A DNA stretch of 60,373 bases from Candidatus Heimdallarchaeota archaeon (GTDB lineage Archaea; Asgardarchaeota; Heimdallarchaeia; Heimdallarchaeales; Kariarchaeaceae). Both the position numbers and the translations under genes were made by a program. The notes under the pieces are model-generated. The model ran no database searches, had not been told where the DNA came from, and saw only the letters and a list, made by a program, of their open reading frames with translations. The DNA is taken from positions 1 to 60,373 of the forward strand of contig WAKA01000219.1 of assembly GCA_015523565.1 (NCBI GenBank), written 5' to 3'. Shown piece by piece: positions 7,987 to 15,691 of this stretch. Each line of letters starts with the position of its first letter. Positions within the stretch are counted from its first letter, which is position 1.

Positions 7987-9503
7987 TGAATTACCTCTCC
8001 TTGCTTGATAAGATACCTGATCGCACGATGTTGGGGTTCTGTCAGGTTTTTGAGCTCTGAATAATCTGCCATTTGTGACAATTTGCCTTCATCCTCACGA
8101 ACTTCACTGATATAGGCATCCTTTCTTCTTGTAACCTGTACTGCTCTTGACACCAATGGCAGGTCGTAAGGGGATGTCGGATACCCTGTTCCCGTTTTCA
8201 CTCCAAGATAAGCTGCGATATGCATCCCTGCAAATTTTTTGAAGACAATGATATCAGGGAGACCTGGTAATGGGATAATAAAACCGCCTTTGTCTGCGAG
8301 GAGATGATTTCTCAAAATGATCATTTGTTCTTGACCAATGGCATCCTCATTGATGCTGAAAACAGCCACATCTCTGTCTGGAAGTTTTACTCGCCCATGA
8401 GCAATCACTGCTGGCTTGTCCATCAAAAGCTCTAGCCGTGAATTGATCTTTTTCCGCTGGATCTTTCCCACCAGATCTGCAACCCTGTCATAATTTTGTG
8501 CTCTTATTGGCCAAAGGTCTGCCCAATAGCCGTTTCTAAATCTATGCCACTGTAATGCCTCGTCCCCTAGTTGGTTTCTGTATGTTTCCAATCTTTGCTT
8601 AGTGTCGCTCCGTTTCCAATGCTTGACAAGTTCATAGTCGTTTTTCAATCCTTTTGCAATTTCGTAAACGCTTTTACCTTTATTTTCTTCTGCAAGCCAA
8701 TTCAAGAAGACATACCCGACCTCTCCAAATGGCTGACCAAGATTTCCTTTAAGTTTTGGTTTGATCTTGACCTTGATTTCCTCTTTCAATCCATCCAGAT
8801 AGGTTCTTAATGCGTATGTCCCAAAACCATGAAGTGTAAGCTCCCAGAGAGGCATTTTTCTTTCCAATTGCGTTCTTTCCTTCACAATTCCCTTTATTTC
8901 AAGCAAGAAATTGTAGAAGACAGAGGTATTTCTCATAGAGGCAGGAGGTACATAAAAATCATCAATTCCATAAAGGGATAGGAGTCTAAGTGATGCAACA
9001 AAATCTTGGAAGTATTGCCATGCCCATGGTGCCGATCTTTCCTTGACTAATTCAAATACATTGTTTGCAAACAGTTCCTTGATGATTGCGTCTTTTTTGT
9101 AAATTTGTTCCAAGAGTCTTGGAAATGTTGATTCTGTTTTTTCAGCAAGCAAAGCCATGGAAAGAAGCTGCACAAGTTTTGCCTTGATTACTTCCTTGTC
9201 CAATTCAAATCTAGATGCAGGGAAATAAATTCTCGGTCGTTCTGATGCAAGGAAGAGGTCTTGACCATTTGGGACAATCTTATTGATATTTTTCAATTCC
9301 TGAAGCAATTCCAGTTCATTTGTGGAGATAAGTGCATGTGGGGTTCCTGCTTGGTTTGTCTGGAGTAGCACGGAGTCATAAATGCCACTGTCTAGAAATA
9401 GGGCGACAAGGTAATTTTCTGGCGTTTCGCCAAACATCTCTTTTACACTTTCCCTTGCTTCAAGATAAGCCTCAATAAACTTGGGATTTGTTTTGTTCAT
9501 CAT
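7983..9503 (-). CDS. Unknown 506-residue protein in the MoxR-VWA operon
   Basis: Not recognised. Soluble, mixed alpha/beta, no signal peptide or membrane segment. Notable stretches are FRNGYWADLWPIRAQNYD and VIAHGRVKLPDRDVAVFS, then a glycine/proline block (GFIIPLPGLPDIIVFKKF). The C-terminal tail (LTEPQHRAIRYLIKQGE) could be a small helical domain. Both ends overlap neighbours by 4 bp: the VWA gene upstream and the HEAT gene downstream. It must therefore be made together with them and is probably a core part of the same complex. Confidence 0.7.
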   Translation of the reverse strand: MMNKTNPKFIEAYLEARESVKEMFGETPENYLVALFLDSGIYDSVLLQTNQAGTPHALISTNELELLQELKNINKIVPNGQDLFLASERPRIYFPASRFELDKEVIKAKLVQLLSMALLAEKTESTFPRLLEQIYKKDAIIKELFANNVFELVKERSAPWAWQYFQDFVASLRLLSLYGIDDFYVPPASMRNTSVFYNFLLEIKGIVKERTQLERKMPLWELTLHGFGTYALRTYLDGLKEEIKVKIKPKLKGNLGQPFGEVGYVFLNWLAEENKGKSVYEIAKGLKNDYELVKHWKRSDTKQRLETYRNQLGDEALQWHRFRNGYWADLWPIRAQNYDRVADLVGKIQRKKINSRLELLMDKPAVIAHGRVKLPDRDVAVFSINEDAIGQEQMIILRNHLLADKGGFIIPLPGLPDIIVFKKFAGMHIAAYLGVKTGTGYPTSPYDLPLVSRAVQVTRRKDAYISEVREDEGKLSQMADYSELKNLTEPQHRAIRYLIKQGEVIQ

Positions 9504-10885
9504 TCCTGTATTGCCTCCCGGATAATTCTTACCCCAAGCTGGTCTATTTTTGTGGGGTCAATCAGGATTGGTTTTGTGATTCCTCCAAGCATTACTTTTG
9601 TATCCCTGTACAAATCACTATTCTTAAACTTTTCAGGCGCCATTAAGAAATAGGATATTTCCCAATGTCTGTCCATACTCTTTTTAAGATAATTGAACAA
9701 TTGGTTAAGTTGAAGCATGCACTCACGTGTTTCTATTTTTGTTTTGGAGGCATTTTCCTCAAAATACTTGACTAGAAATTTATCTGGTCTGCCTGGAATT
9801 TTTCCCTTGAATGGCACGTTTGGTCTTCCATCTGTCAGTACAATTATTTGCACATCATAATCATTTTCTTGGTAATTGGCATAGACATGGTGCATTACCG
9901 CATTGACAGCATGAACCAATCTTGTCTTTCCTTTTGCCTCTGCTTCAAAGAGGAACCGTTCCAATTTCTTATTGTCATCAATTACATAGGGGACTTCTGT
10001 GACAGGCACTAAATGCATCTTGAATGTGTCAAACTCTCTCCGTTTCCTTCTGTTTGTCAGATTGAAGTAATAATACAATCCAAGAGATGTAAGGAGGGCA
10101 CCATCAAGTCTTGTCAGACCTCCACTGAAAACAGTTTTTGACATTGACTGACTGACATCCACGATGAAGTAAATTAATGCCAACCTATCCTTATCGACGA
10201 CCCTTATGTCTTCGGTTTCTATTGTGGGTGGTGGAATGTTCGCAGAACGCAGAATTGCCGCCTTATATGTCTCTCGTTTCCTGATTTTTCCTCTAGGTCT
10301 TGCATCGATGTTATCCACCGGTCTCAATGATGATTGCCTTATAATCATGTTTCCCAATGTTTTTCCTAGCACATCAAGTACATCGCTTTGCTGAACCCTT
10401 CTTTTTCTTCCAAACTGATCCCTGATTTCAATGTCTGTCAGTTCATTGAGCCTGCTGAGCATGGTTTTTGCCATTGAAAGGCCTTTACCCAGCTCTTGCC
10501 TCATTAATGCAAGATGTTTCTCAATGAATTTCATGATATCTTCTGGAGTCAAAAGCAGATCCTTGTTGACCAATTCAAGTGCTTCGGGAAGCGTGTAGTT
10601 CATCATGAAAGTCAGGATTTTCAGTTGTTCAATTAACTGCTCTTCAGTTTTTGCATCCAACTCTGTGGTTAACAACATGTCCCTGATTAGCTCCACAGAC
10701 TTGTTTGCTTCATTTGCAAGCCTGATGATTGTTCCTTCACGGGAAGATCTTCCTAAATGTGGGTTTCTCCACTTCCTGAGTATTTCTGCTGCATCCTGGA
10801 ATTGGAGAACAAATTCTGTGGAACCATAATTGACTAACGGATCCTGATAATGAGCCTCTGTTAGCCATTTAATGCGGTGTGGCAC
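9500..10885 (-). CDS. VWA-domain protein partner of MoxR ATPase
   Basis: 461 residues: a helical N-terminal half (about 1-210) and a von Willebrand A domain from about 235. The metal site (MIDAS) is intact: DVSQSMS at Asp243/Ser245/Ser247 and a later IIVLTDGRPN. VWA proteins of this kind work with MoxR AAA+ ATPases as metal-dependent adaptors in maturation or remodelling, as in CoxD/CoxE or ViaA/RavA. The start lies 15 bp after the ATPase gene; the stop overlaps the 506-residue gene by 4 bp. The client is unknown: no metalloenzyme genes are next to it. Confidence 0.88.
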   Translation of the reverse strand: MPHRIKWLTEAHYQDPLVNYGSTEFVLQFQDAAEILRKWRNPHLGRSSREGTIIRLANEANKSVELIRDMLLTTELDAKTEEQLIEQLKILTFMMNYTLPEALELVNKDLLLTPEDIMKFIEKHLALMRQELGKGLSMAKTMLSRLNELTDIEIRDQFGRKRRVQQSDVLDVLGKTLGNMIIRQSSLRPVDNIDARPRGKIRKRETYKAAILRSANIPPPTIETEDIRVVDKDRLALIYFIVDVSQSMSKTVFSGGLTRLDGALLTSLGLYYYFNLTNRRKRREFDTFKMHLVPVTEVPYVIDDNKKLERFLFEAEAKGKTRLVHAVNAVMHHVYANYQENDYDVQIIVLTDGRPNVPFKGKIPGRPDKFLVKYFEENASKTKIETRECMLQLNQLFNYLKKSMDRHWEISYFLMAPEKFKNSDLYRDTKVMLGGITKPILIDPTKIDQLGVRIIREAIQE

Positions 10886-10900
10886 TGAACAGGCCCCCTA

Positions 10901-12448
10901 TCAAAGATACGCAACATCAAGAAGTGATTCATAGCTTGGTTTGACCATGCCATAGATCTCGTCTTGTGCATCTTGGGGAAGATTTTCAATTCCTTCGTAT
11001 GAAATCACCAACTCTTTCATTTGCTCTTCTGTCATGGCCGTTAGTTTGTCCAATTCCTCGGTTACCTCTTCAACACTGATTGCACTGCCGCCTTCCCTCA
11101 AATGTTCTCTAATGCTCAGTTTCAAGGATTGCAAGGCATTATTGACCAAGGTGGGAGAAATATCATAAAGCTCGAATGTTGACTTGACATTGTCCAATGT
11201 GATAATGTTGCTCTCAGTGGTCTTATCCTCATTTGCCCTGATAACTATTTCACCAATGGCGTTGTTTAAGGTACGGAGGTCTATGTAAGGTGACCTTTGA
11301 GGATTGTGAACCTCATCAAGTCCTGCATAGAATTCCGCACGTGCCACTCTATCCTCTGATCTTCCTGTCAAGTTCTTCAATGAATTTGGAATAGATTCAC
11401 TGGCAAGATGAGCAACAAATTCAACGGCAAGCCTTGAGACAAAGTCATTCTTTCCCTCTCCCATCAATTCAAACATCCTGATCAATGCTGGATTGGCAAC
11501 AATATTTGCACGTTGAATGATTAGGTGTTCTTCAAACATGTCTTTAACAATCGCAATTCTGTCCTCTACATTTCTTGCAGGCCAGAGCACTTCAGGGATA
11601 CGGTTGATGATAGGTTGGGATTCTTCACCGAAGACTGTCAGTGGAGAGTTTGATGTGAAGATTATTGCCCCATCAACATACACTGGCTGTCCTGAGAGAT
11701 TATACTTGACCCCTTCTGGATCTTCCAAAAAGCCCATCAATGATTCCAATAGGCTTAAGTGCAATCTTTGAATTTCATTGACGACCAAGAATCCCTGTGA
11801 CAATGTTCCCACCTTGTGAGCTTTTGGATCAAATGTAGTGCTACTCGTGTCCCCGAAAAGCTGTTCTAAATTTTCAACCCCTGCCAAGAGCATGTACAGG
11901 CTGTCGGGGTCATTTCTTGGGTCGATTTGTGCAGTTCTGACAATCGTTTTTTCAACAGGTACGTTTTTGAGCAATTCAGGAACCTTATTGCCAAGTTTAA
12001 CAATCTGATCGGTATTGTCCAAATTGACCTGTTCCCCATTTCCTTCTGACAGGGTCTCTTCTATTGTCTGTCTTGCAAATGGTGAAAGACTTTGCAAAAC
12101 TTCAATTGCACCATAAATGTTTTTCTTGTAGTGGTCAATCACCTTGATGATATAGCCTGCATCTTCAAGGAAGGGGCTTCCTTTGATGTGATATTTTTTG
12201 TCATTGATCTCATGTGTAAGATGATTAAGTAATACTCTTGCAAAAAGTGTTTTTGCTTCACCTGTTGGCCCTGTCAACAATACTTTGCCACCGACTGCCA
12301 ACTTGTCCATGACCAATTGTTTTACATTGTTGTTACCCCTAACAGTTTTGTCCTCCAATACCTTGTTCCTAAATTTTTCATCTGTCATGATGGATCTGAC
12401 AGAGCATCCTTGATAGCCTGCCTCAATTAAATCTTGAACTGTTTGCAT
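10901..12448 (-). CDS. MoxR-type AAA+ ATPase with altered Walker B
   Basis: 515 residues, long for MoxR (about 320). Walker A GPTGEAKT is at 60-67. An insertion of about 120 residues follows before the Walker B segment, which reads FLVVNEIQRL with Asn224 where family members have Asp (DEI). The sensor region IIFTSNSPL and the arginine-rich lid region are present. The C terminus adds about 150 helical residues. The Walker B Glu is kept, so ATP may be hydrolysed with weakened magnesium binding. It is followed by its VWA partner after 15 bp. Likely a remodelling motor. Confidence 0.88.
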   Translation of the reverse strand: MQTVQDLIEAGYQGCSVRSIMTDEKFRNKVLEDKTVRGNNNVKQLVMDKLAVGGKVLLTGPTGEAKTLFARVLLNHLTHEINDKKYHIKGSPFLEDAGYIIKVIDHYKKNIYGAIEVLQSLSPFARQTIEETLSEGNGEQVNLDNTDQIVKLGNKVPELLKNVPVEKTIVRTAQIDPRNDPDSLYMLLAGVENLEQLFGDTSSTTFDPKAHKVGTLSQGFLVVNEIQRLHLSLLESLMGFLEDPEGVKYNLSGQPVYVDGAIIFTSNSPLTVFGEESQPIINRIPEVLWPARNVEDRIAIVKDMFEEHLIIQRANIVANPALIRMFELMGEGKNDFVSRLAVEFVAHLASESIPNSLKNLTGRSEDRVARAEFYAGLDEVHNPQRSPYIDLRTLNNAIGEIVIRANEDKTTESNIITLDNVKSTFELYDISPTLVNNALQSLKLSIREHLREGGSAISVEEVTEELDKLTAMTEEQMKELVISYEGIENLPQDAQDEIYGMVKPSYESLLDVAYL

Positions 12449-12508
12449 ACATGACTAAATTTGATGGTTCTCATATAAAATAAACGATGGTGACAGTCGC
12501 CTTACGGT

Positions 12509-13090
12509 CTATGAACCTAAAAATTGTCGTGCTAAATTGCTGATTTCCTCATCTGGAAGGTTTGCATAATGTTCCAATGCTTCCCTTATCTTGTTGTCTA
12601 CCAATTCATTTTTGCCTAAGGCAAATCCAAGGCTCTTAATTACTGCCTTTTTTACGGGATCTATTTGGGAAATACCTAGACTTATCAGGATTTCCACTGT
12701 TTCATCCACTCTGTCTGGTTCAAAAGCCCCTTTTTTCTCTAGCCATTTTACTGGATCCTCTCCAAACAATGCCTCTTGTATAAATCCAGCAGACCAATTG
12801 CTTCCCTGTCCACTACTACCGAGTTCAGTTGTTGCAGGCGTGCTTTCAGTTGTCCAAACCGATTGTGATACCTGTTTTTGAAATTCATCCGGGTCATCAA
12901 TGGATCTGACCACATTTGGTGTGTCCAAAGTTAATTCATCATGGCATTTGTTGCAAATGAATCTTACAATTATGTGCCCAACCTCATTTTTTCTTGACTG
13001 GAGCCATCTTACCCCTTCTTCACCACAAATATCACAATACCTGAATTCCATCTCTTCTTCCAAAGGCCTTCCAATGAAATCTTCTGCCAT
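12509..13090 (-). CDS. Zinc-finger protein heading the MoxR-VWA operon
   Basis: 193 residues. The N terminus carries two CxxC pairs (YCDICGEEG at 18-26 and FICNKCHDEL at about 49-58), a four-cysteine zinc ribbon. A flexible Ser/Thr/Gly-rich middle (about 85-105) and a helical C-terminal domain with HEAT-like helices (VDETVEILISLGISQIDPVK, EALEHYANLPDEEISNLA) follow. No family recognised. It is 60 bp upstream of the ATPase in the same direction and is probably the first gene of the operon. The upstream region shared with the ribbon-helix-helix gene contains a palindrome. Confidence 0.7.
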   Translation of the reverse strand: MAEDFIGRPLEEEMEFRYCDICGEEGVRWLQSRKNEVGHIIVRFICNKCHDELTLDTPNVVRSIDDPDEFQKQVSQSVWTTESTPATTELGSSGQGSNWSAGFIQEALFGEDPVKWLEKKGAFEPDRVDETVEILISLGISQIDPVKKAVIKSLGFALGKNELVDNKIREALEHYANLPDEEISNLARQFLGS

Positions 13091-13141
13091 GAATCATCTT
13101 GCTCATTCACACACAAAAAGCTTATTCTCCATAAAAATACT

Positions 13142-13151
13142 GTAGTACTAC
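13142..13151. promoter_or_regulatory. Palindrome between divergent RHH gene and MoxR-VWA operon
   Basis: GTAGTACTAC is a perfect 10-bp palindrome, flanked by ATAC on the left and GTAT on the right with one unpaired base. It lies 51 bp before the zinc-finger gene start and about 60 bp before the RHH start, next to TATA-like sequences for both. Ribbon-helix-helix repressors often bind such short dyads and control themselves and the divergent operon. Operator role is inferred. Confidence 0.5.
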
Positions 13152-13165
13152 GTATGTATCACAAC

Positions 13166-13175
13166 TTATTTAATA
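13166..13175 (+). promoter_or_regulatory. TATA-like box for the RHH gene
   Basis: TTATTTAATA about 40 bp before ATG 13212, so a short leader of some 15 nt is expected. GGTGA in that leader (13200-13204) is a possible ribosome-binding site. Confidence 0.45.
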
Positions 13176-13211
13176 ATTTCTCAGACGATATTCTCTTACG
13201 GTGAACATATT

Positions 13212-13379
13212 ATGAGGTTAGTAACTGTCCATCTTCCAAAAGAATTTCTTTACGGATTAGACGAACTTGTCAGGCTACAAAAATACCCTACCCGATCTGA
13301 AGCCATTAGGGTTGCCATTCGAGATTTACTAAAAGATGAGCTTTGGAGCGCATCTGTAGCAAAATCATCATCCGTTTAA
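13212..13379 (+). CDS. Ribbon-helix-helix (CopG/MetJ-type) transcription regulator
   Basis: A 55-residue protein: MRLVTVHLPKEFLYGLDELV, then QKYPTRSEAIRVAIRDLLKD, and a short tail. The pattern is a beta strand (VTVHLP), helix A, the turn YPTRSEAIR with the usual RSEAIR at the start of helix B, and a second helix. This is a canonical archaeal ribbon-helix-helix dimer that inserts its strands in the DNA major groove. It lies divergent from the MoxR-VWA operon. Its last 12 bp overlap the convergent small zinc protein gene. Confidence 0.9.
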   Translation: MRLVTVHLPKEFLYGLDELVRLQKYPTRSEAIRVAIRDLLKDELWSASVAKSSSV

Positions 13380-13598
13380 CAGTTGGATTGCAACCGCGAT
13401 AACATCAGTCCCGACATTCCCTGGTTTATTGCCTGCAAGTTCCTGAAGGTATTCCTCCCATTCAATTGACCCCAGTGCTTTCTTCCATTTTTCAAATCCT
13501 TCTTTAATTCGTTCAAAGGCAATTTTATGCCTTCTGCAATATTCCCCATCATAAATGATGGTTGAACATTCTTCCGCCTTGCATTGAATATCTGACAC
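13368..13598 (-). CDS. Small zinc-binding-like protein
   Basis: 76 residues with Cys6, Cys11, Cys21 and His24 in the pattern CKAEEC...YCRRH, a likely CCCH zinc knuckle. A helical basic stretch (IAFERIKEGFEKWKKALGS) and a C-terminal tail follow. No family recognised. A second frame over the same stretch is less protein-like. It converges with the RHH gene, overlapping by 12 bp, and is divergent from the DRG gene. Confidence 0.6.
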   Translation of the reverse strand: MSDIQCKAEECSTIIYDGEYCRRHKIAFERIKEGFEKWKKALGSIEWEEYLQELAGNKPGNVGTDVIAVAIQLLNG

Positions 13599-13713
13599 AT
13601 TCCTATTCTATTTTACATTCTTAAAACCCTATGGTTCTTTCTCAACTTGGAAAGTCTTGCACCTTGTGAAACATTTTTTTTGAAAGAAATCAAGGAAACT
13701 ATGAGTCGACCCC

Positions 13714-14823
13714 ATGAGCACTACACAGGAAAAAATCCAAGAAATTGAGGAAGAACTCAGGAGAACAAAGGTAAATAAGGCTACAGAAAGCCATGTCGGC
13801 CGGCTCAAGGCAAAGCTTGCCAAACTGAAACGACAACAGCAAGAGCAAATCCTTGCAAAAAGCGGAAAAGGTGGTTCTGGATACGACATCAAAAAAAGTG
13901 GTGACAGTAGTGTGGCCCTTATTGGTCTTCCATCAGTGGGAAAGTCAACACTAATGGGACGGCTGACAAACAAGGAATCAAAAACAGGAAAATATGCATT
14001 CACCACACTTGAAGCCATTCCTGGCATTATGGAATACGAAGGAACTCAAGTTCAGATCATTGACCTTCCTGGAATTATTTCTGGTGCATCAAAAGGGAAA
14101 GGTCGAGGCAAACAGGTTCTTGGAGTCGCCCGAAGTGCAGATCTTATCCTTGTTGTTCTTGATGTGTTTGAAGCTGAAACGCACATGCGACTTATTTTGG
14201 AGGAACTTTATCACTTCGGCATCAGGCTTGACCAAGAAAAACCTGATATAGAGATCGAAAAAACTAGGAGTGGGGGCATTGCCATTGCATCCATTAAGCA
14301 ACTTACCAAAATTGATGAAAAAACAATCAAAGCCATCATGCATGAATACAAGATTATCAATGCAAATGTGACCATTAGAACCGATATTGACGCCGACCAA
14401 CTTATTGACGTACTTGAAGGAAACCGTGTGTATATCCCCTCTGTTGTCGTTGCCAATAAAGTTGACCTTGCCACCCCTGAAATGATTGAGGAACTTAAAC
14501 AGAAAATGCGTATTGACCTCTTTATTTCAGCAGAAACCAATTATAATATGCTTGAACTTAAGAAAGTTCTCTTTGAAAAGCTAAACTTGATCCGTATTTA
14601 TTTGAAACCATATGGGCAACAACCTGATTATGAGGAACCTCTTATAATGAAAGCGGGATGCACTGTAAAAGATGTCTGCAACAAGCTTCATCGAAACTTG
14701 GTCAAGGAGTTCAAATTCGCAAGGGTTTGGGGAAAATCTGCCAAACATGAGGGACAACGGGTAATGCTTAACCACGTTTTACAGGATGAGGACGTCCTTA
14801 CAATTATTAAATCAAGGAATTAA
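13714..14823 (+). CDS. drg: DRG/Rbg-family GTPase with TGS domain
   Basis: The 369-residue Obg-superfamily GTPase is conserved in archaea and eukaryotes and linked to ribosomes and translation. An N-terminal coiled/basic helix (residues 1-45) precedes G1 GLPSVGKST. Next come AFTTLEAIPG, G3 DLPGIISGASKGKGRG, and G4 VVANKVDLA. The C-terminal TGS domain has VKDVCNKLHRNL, FKFARVWGKSAKHEGQRV and EDVLTI. All core motifs are intact and length is typical. It is followed by a hairpin and T-rich tract before the small GTPase gene. Confidence 0.95.
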   Translation: MSTTQEKIQEIEEELRRTKVNKATESHVGRLKAKLAKLKRQQQEQILAKSGKGGSGYDIKKSGDSSVALIGLPSVGKSTLMGRLTNKESKTGKYAFTTLEAIPGIMEYEGTQVQIIDLPGIISGASKGKGRGKQVLGVARSADLILVVLDVFEAETHMRLILEELYHFGIRLDQEKPDIEIEKTRSGGIAIASIKQLTKIDEKTIKAIMHEYKIINANVTIRTDIDADQLIDVLEGNRVYIPSVVVANKVDLATPEMIEELKQKMRIDLFISAETNYNMLELKKVLFEKLNLIRIYLKPYGQQPDYEEPLIMKAGCTVKDVCNKLHRNLVKEFKFARVWGKSAKHEGQRVMLNHVLQDEDVLTIIKSRN

Positions 14824-14832
14824 TTGTTTTTC

Positions 14833-14855
14833 CCTTCATTTTTTTATCGTGAAGG
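14833..14855 (+). terminator. Possible hairpin and T-rich terminator after DRG
   Basis: CCTTCA (14833-14838) pairs with TGAAGG (14850-14855) around a loop rich in T. T-runs (TTGTTTTT before, seven T in the loop) suit archaeal termination between DRG and the next gene. Confidence 0.35.
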
Positions 14856-14867
14856 TCAACTATAACC

Positions 14868-14889
14868 TATATTAATGGAATTATTCCAT
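14868..14889 (+). promoter_or_regulatory. TATA box with overlapping 15-bp dyad before the small GTPase
   Basis: TATATTAA at 14868-14875 is joined to ATGGAATTATTCCAT at 14875-14889, a perfect inverted repeat with a one-base centre. It falls between TATA and the start codon at 14903, about where transcription should begin, a position where a bound repressor would block polymerase. Confidence 0.5.
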
Positions 14890-14902
14890 AATAGTAATAA
14901 TA

Positions 14903-15619
14903 ATGAATTCGGTGCTTAAGAAAATTGTAATCCTTGGCACCACAGGAAGCGGAAAAACAACTTTTCTGAAAAATCTGGTGGGCAAGGTGGATGATGCAGA
15001 GGTCAAAAGAAAGGTAGTCATTGAAGAGGCTCAGGTTTTAAACACATTCACTCCAATTGACAAAAAGCACTTCGAAGATTCAACCACTACAGTTTCTTTC
15101 AATGTAAGAAATGTTCTTTTTGCAACAACCACCTCCAATCAATTCCAGTTTTTCCATATTGAGAAAAATAAGGTGCCCCCTGAATTTGATGAAACCCTTG
15201 ATTCTGTTTTTCCAACTGTCATAATCGATACAGCTGGGCAGGAACGGTTTCAATTCATGCAAGAGATCGGCATCAAAGGTGCAGATGCCGCAATAATTTT
15301 TGCTGACGGCACAAACATCCAATCAATTGAACGTGTTTCCCATTATTATGAATTAATCATGAATGAATCAAAAACAAGCGCAAAAACCATTCCTATAGTG
15401 ATTTTTGTTAATAAGATGGATCTACGAGATAAGGGATATTATATTGGCAAACAACCATTGGAGAACATTACCGATGATCTGGTTGAGGTCTACGAAACAA
15501 GCAATCTTGATCCCGAAACCTTTTTCCCTGGACTTCGGACTCTTCTGTATAAAATTACTGGATTTCCAGTTAGTATTAATGAAATCAAACTCAAATCCAT
15601 CCATGAGGTTTTCGAATAA
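14903..15619 (+). CDS. Ras-superfamily small GTPase with long switch I insertion
   Basis: 238 residues. G1 GTTGSGKTT is at 12-20, G3 DTAGQERF begins at Asp109, G4 NKMD begins at Asn170. In Ras-like proteins G1 and G3 are about 45 residues apart; here the gap is about 90, with an insertion rich in Phe and charged residues (STTTVSFNVRNVLFATTTSN). DTAGQERF keeps the Gln that positions water for hydrolysis. There is no C-terminal Cys for lipid attachment. Asgard archaea carry many such GTPases working with Roadblock/longin partners; both partner types occur in this window but not adjacent. Confidence 0.85.
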   Translation: MNSVLKKIVILGTTGSGKTTFLKNLVGKVDDAEVKRKVVIEEAQVLNTFTPIDKKHFEDSTTTVSFNVRNVLFATTTSNQFQFFHIEKNKVPPEFDETLDSVFPTVIIDTAGQERFQFMQEIGIKGADAAIIFADGTNIQSIERVSHYYELIMNESKTSAKTIPIVIFVNKMDLRDKGYYIGKQPLENITDDLVEVYETSNLDPETFFPGLRTLLYKITGFPVSINEIKLKSIHEVFE

Positions 15620-15691
15620 TATCCCCTATCGCTACCTTTCCATGTCCCTTTTGCTATCTTAATAAAATTAAGGGACTTGCTCTTACTTGAA

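Noticed and set aside
13376..13600. Alternative 74-residue frame over the small zinc protein
   Set aside because: Sequence is less protein-like and lacks the Cys/His pattern that the chosen frame has.
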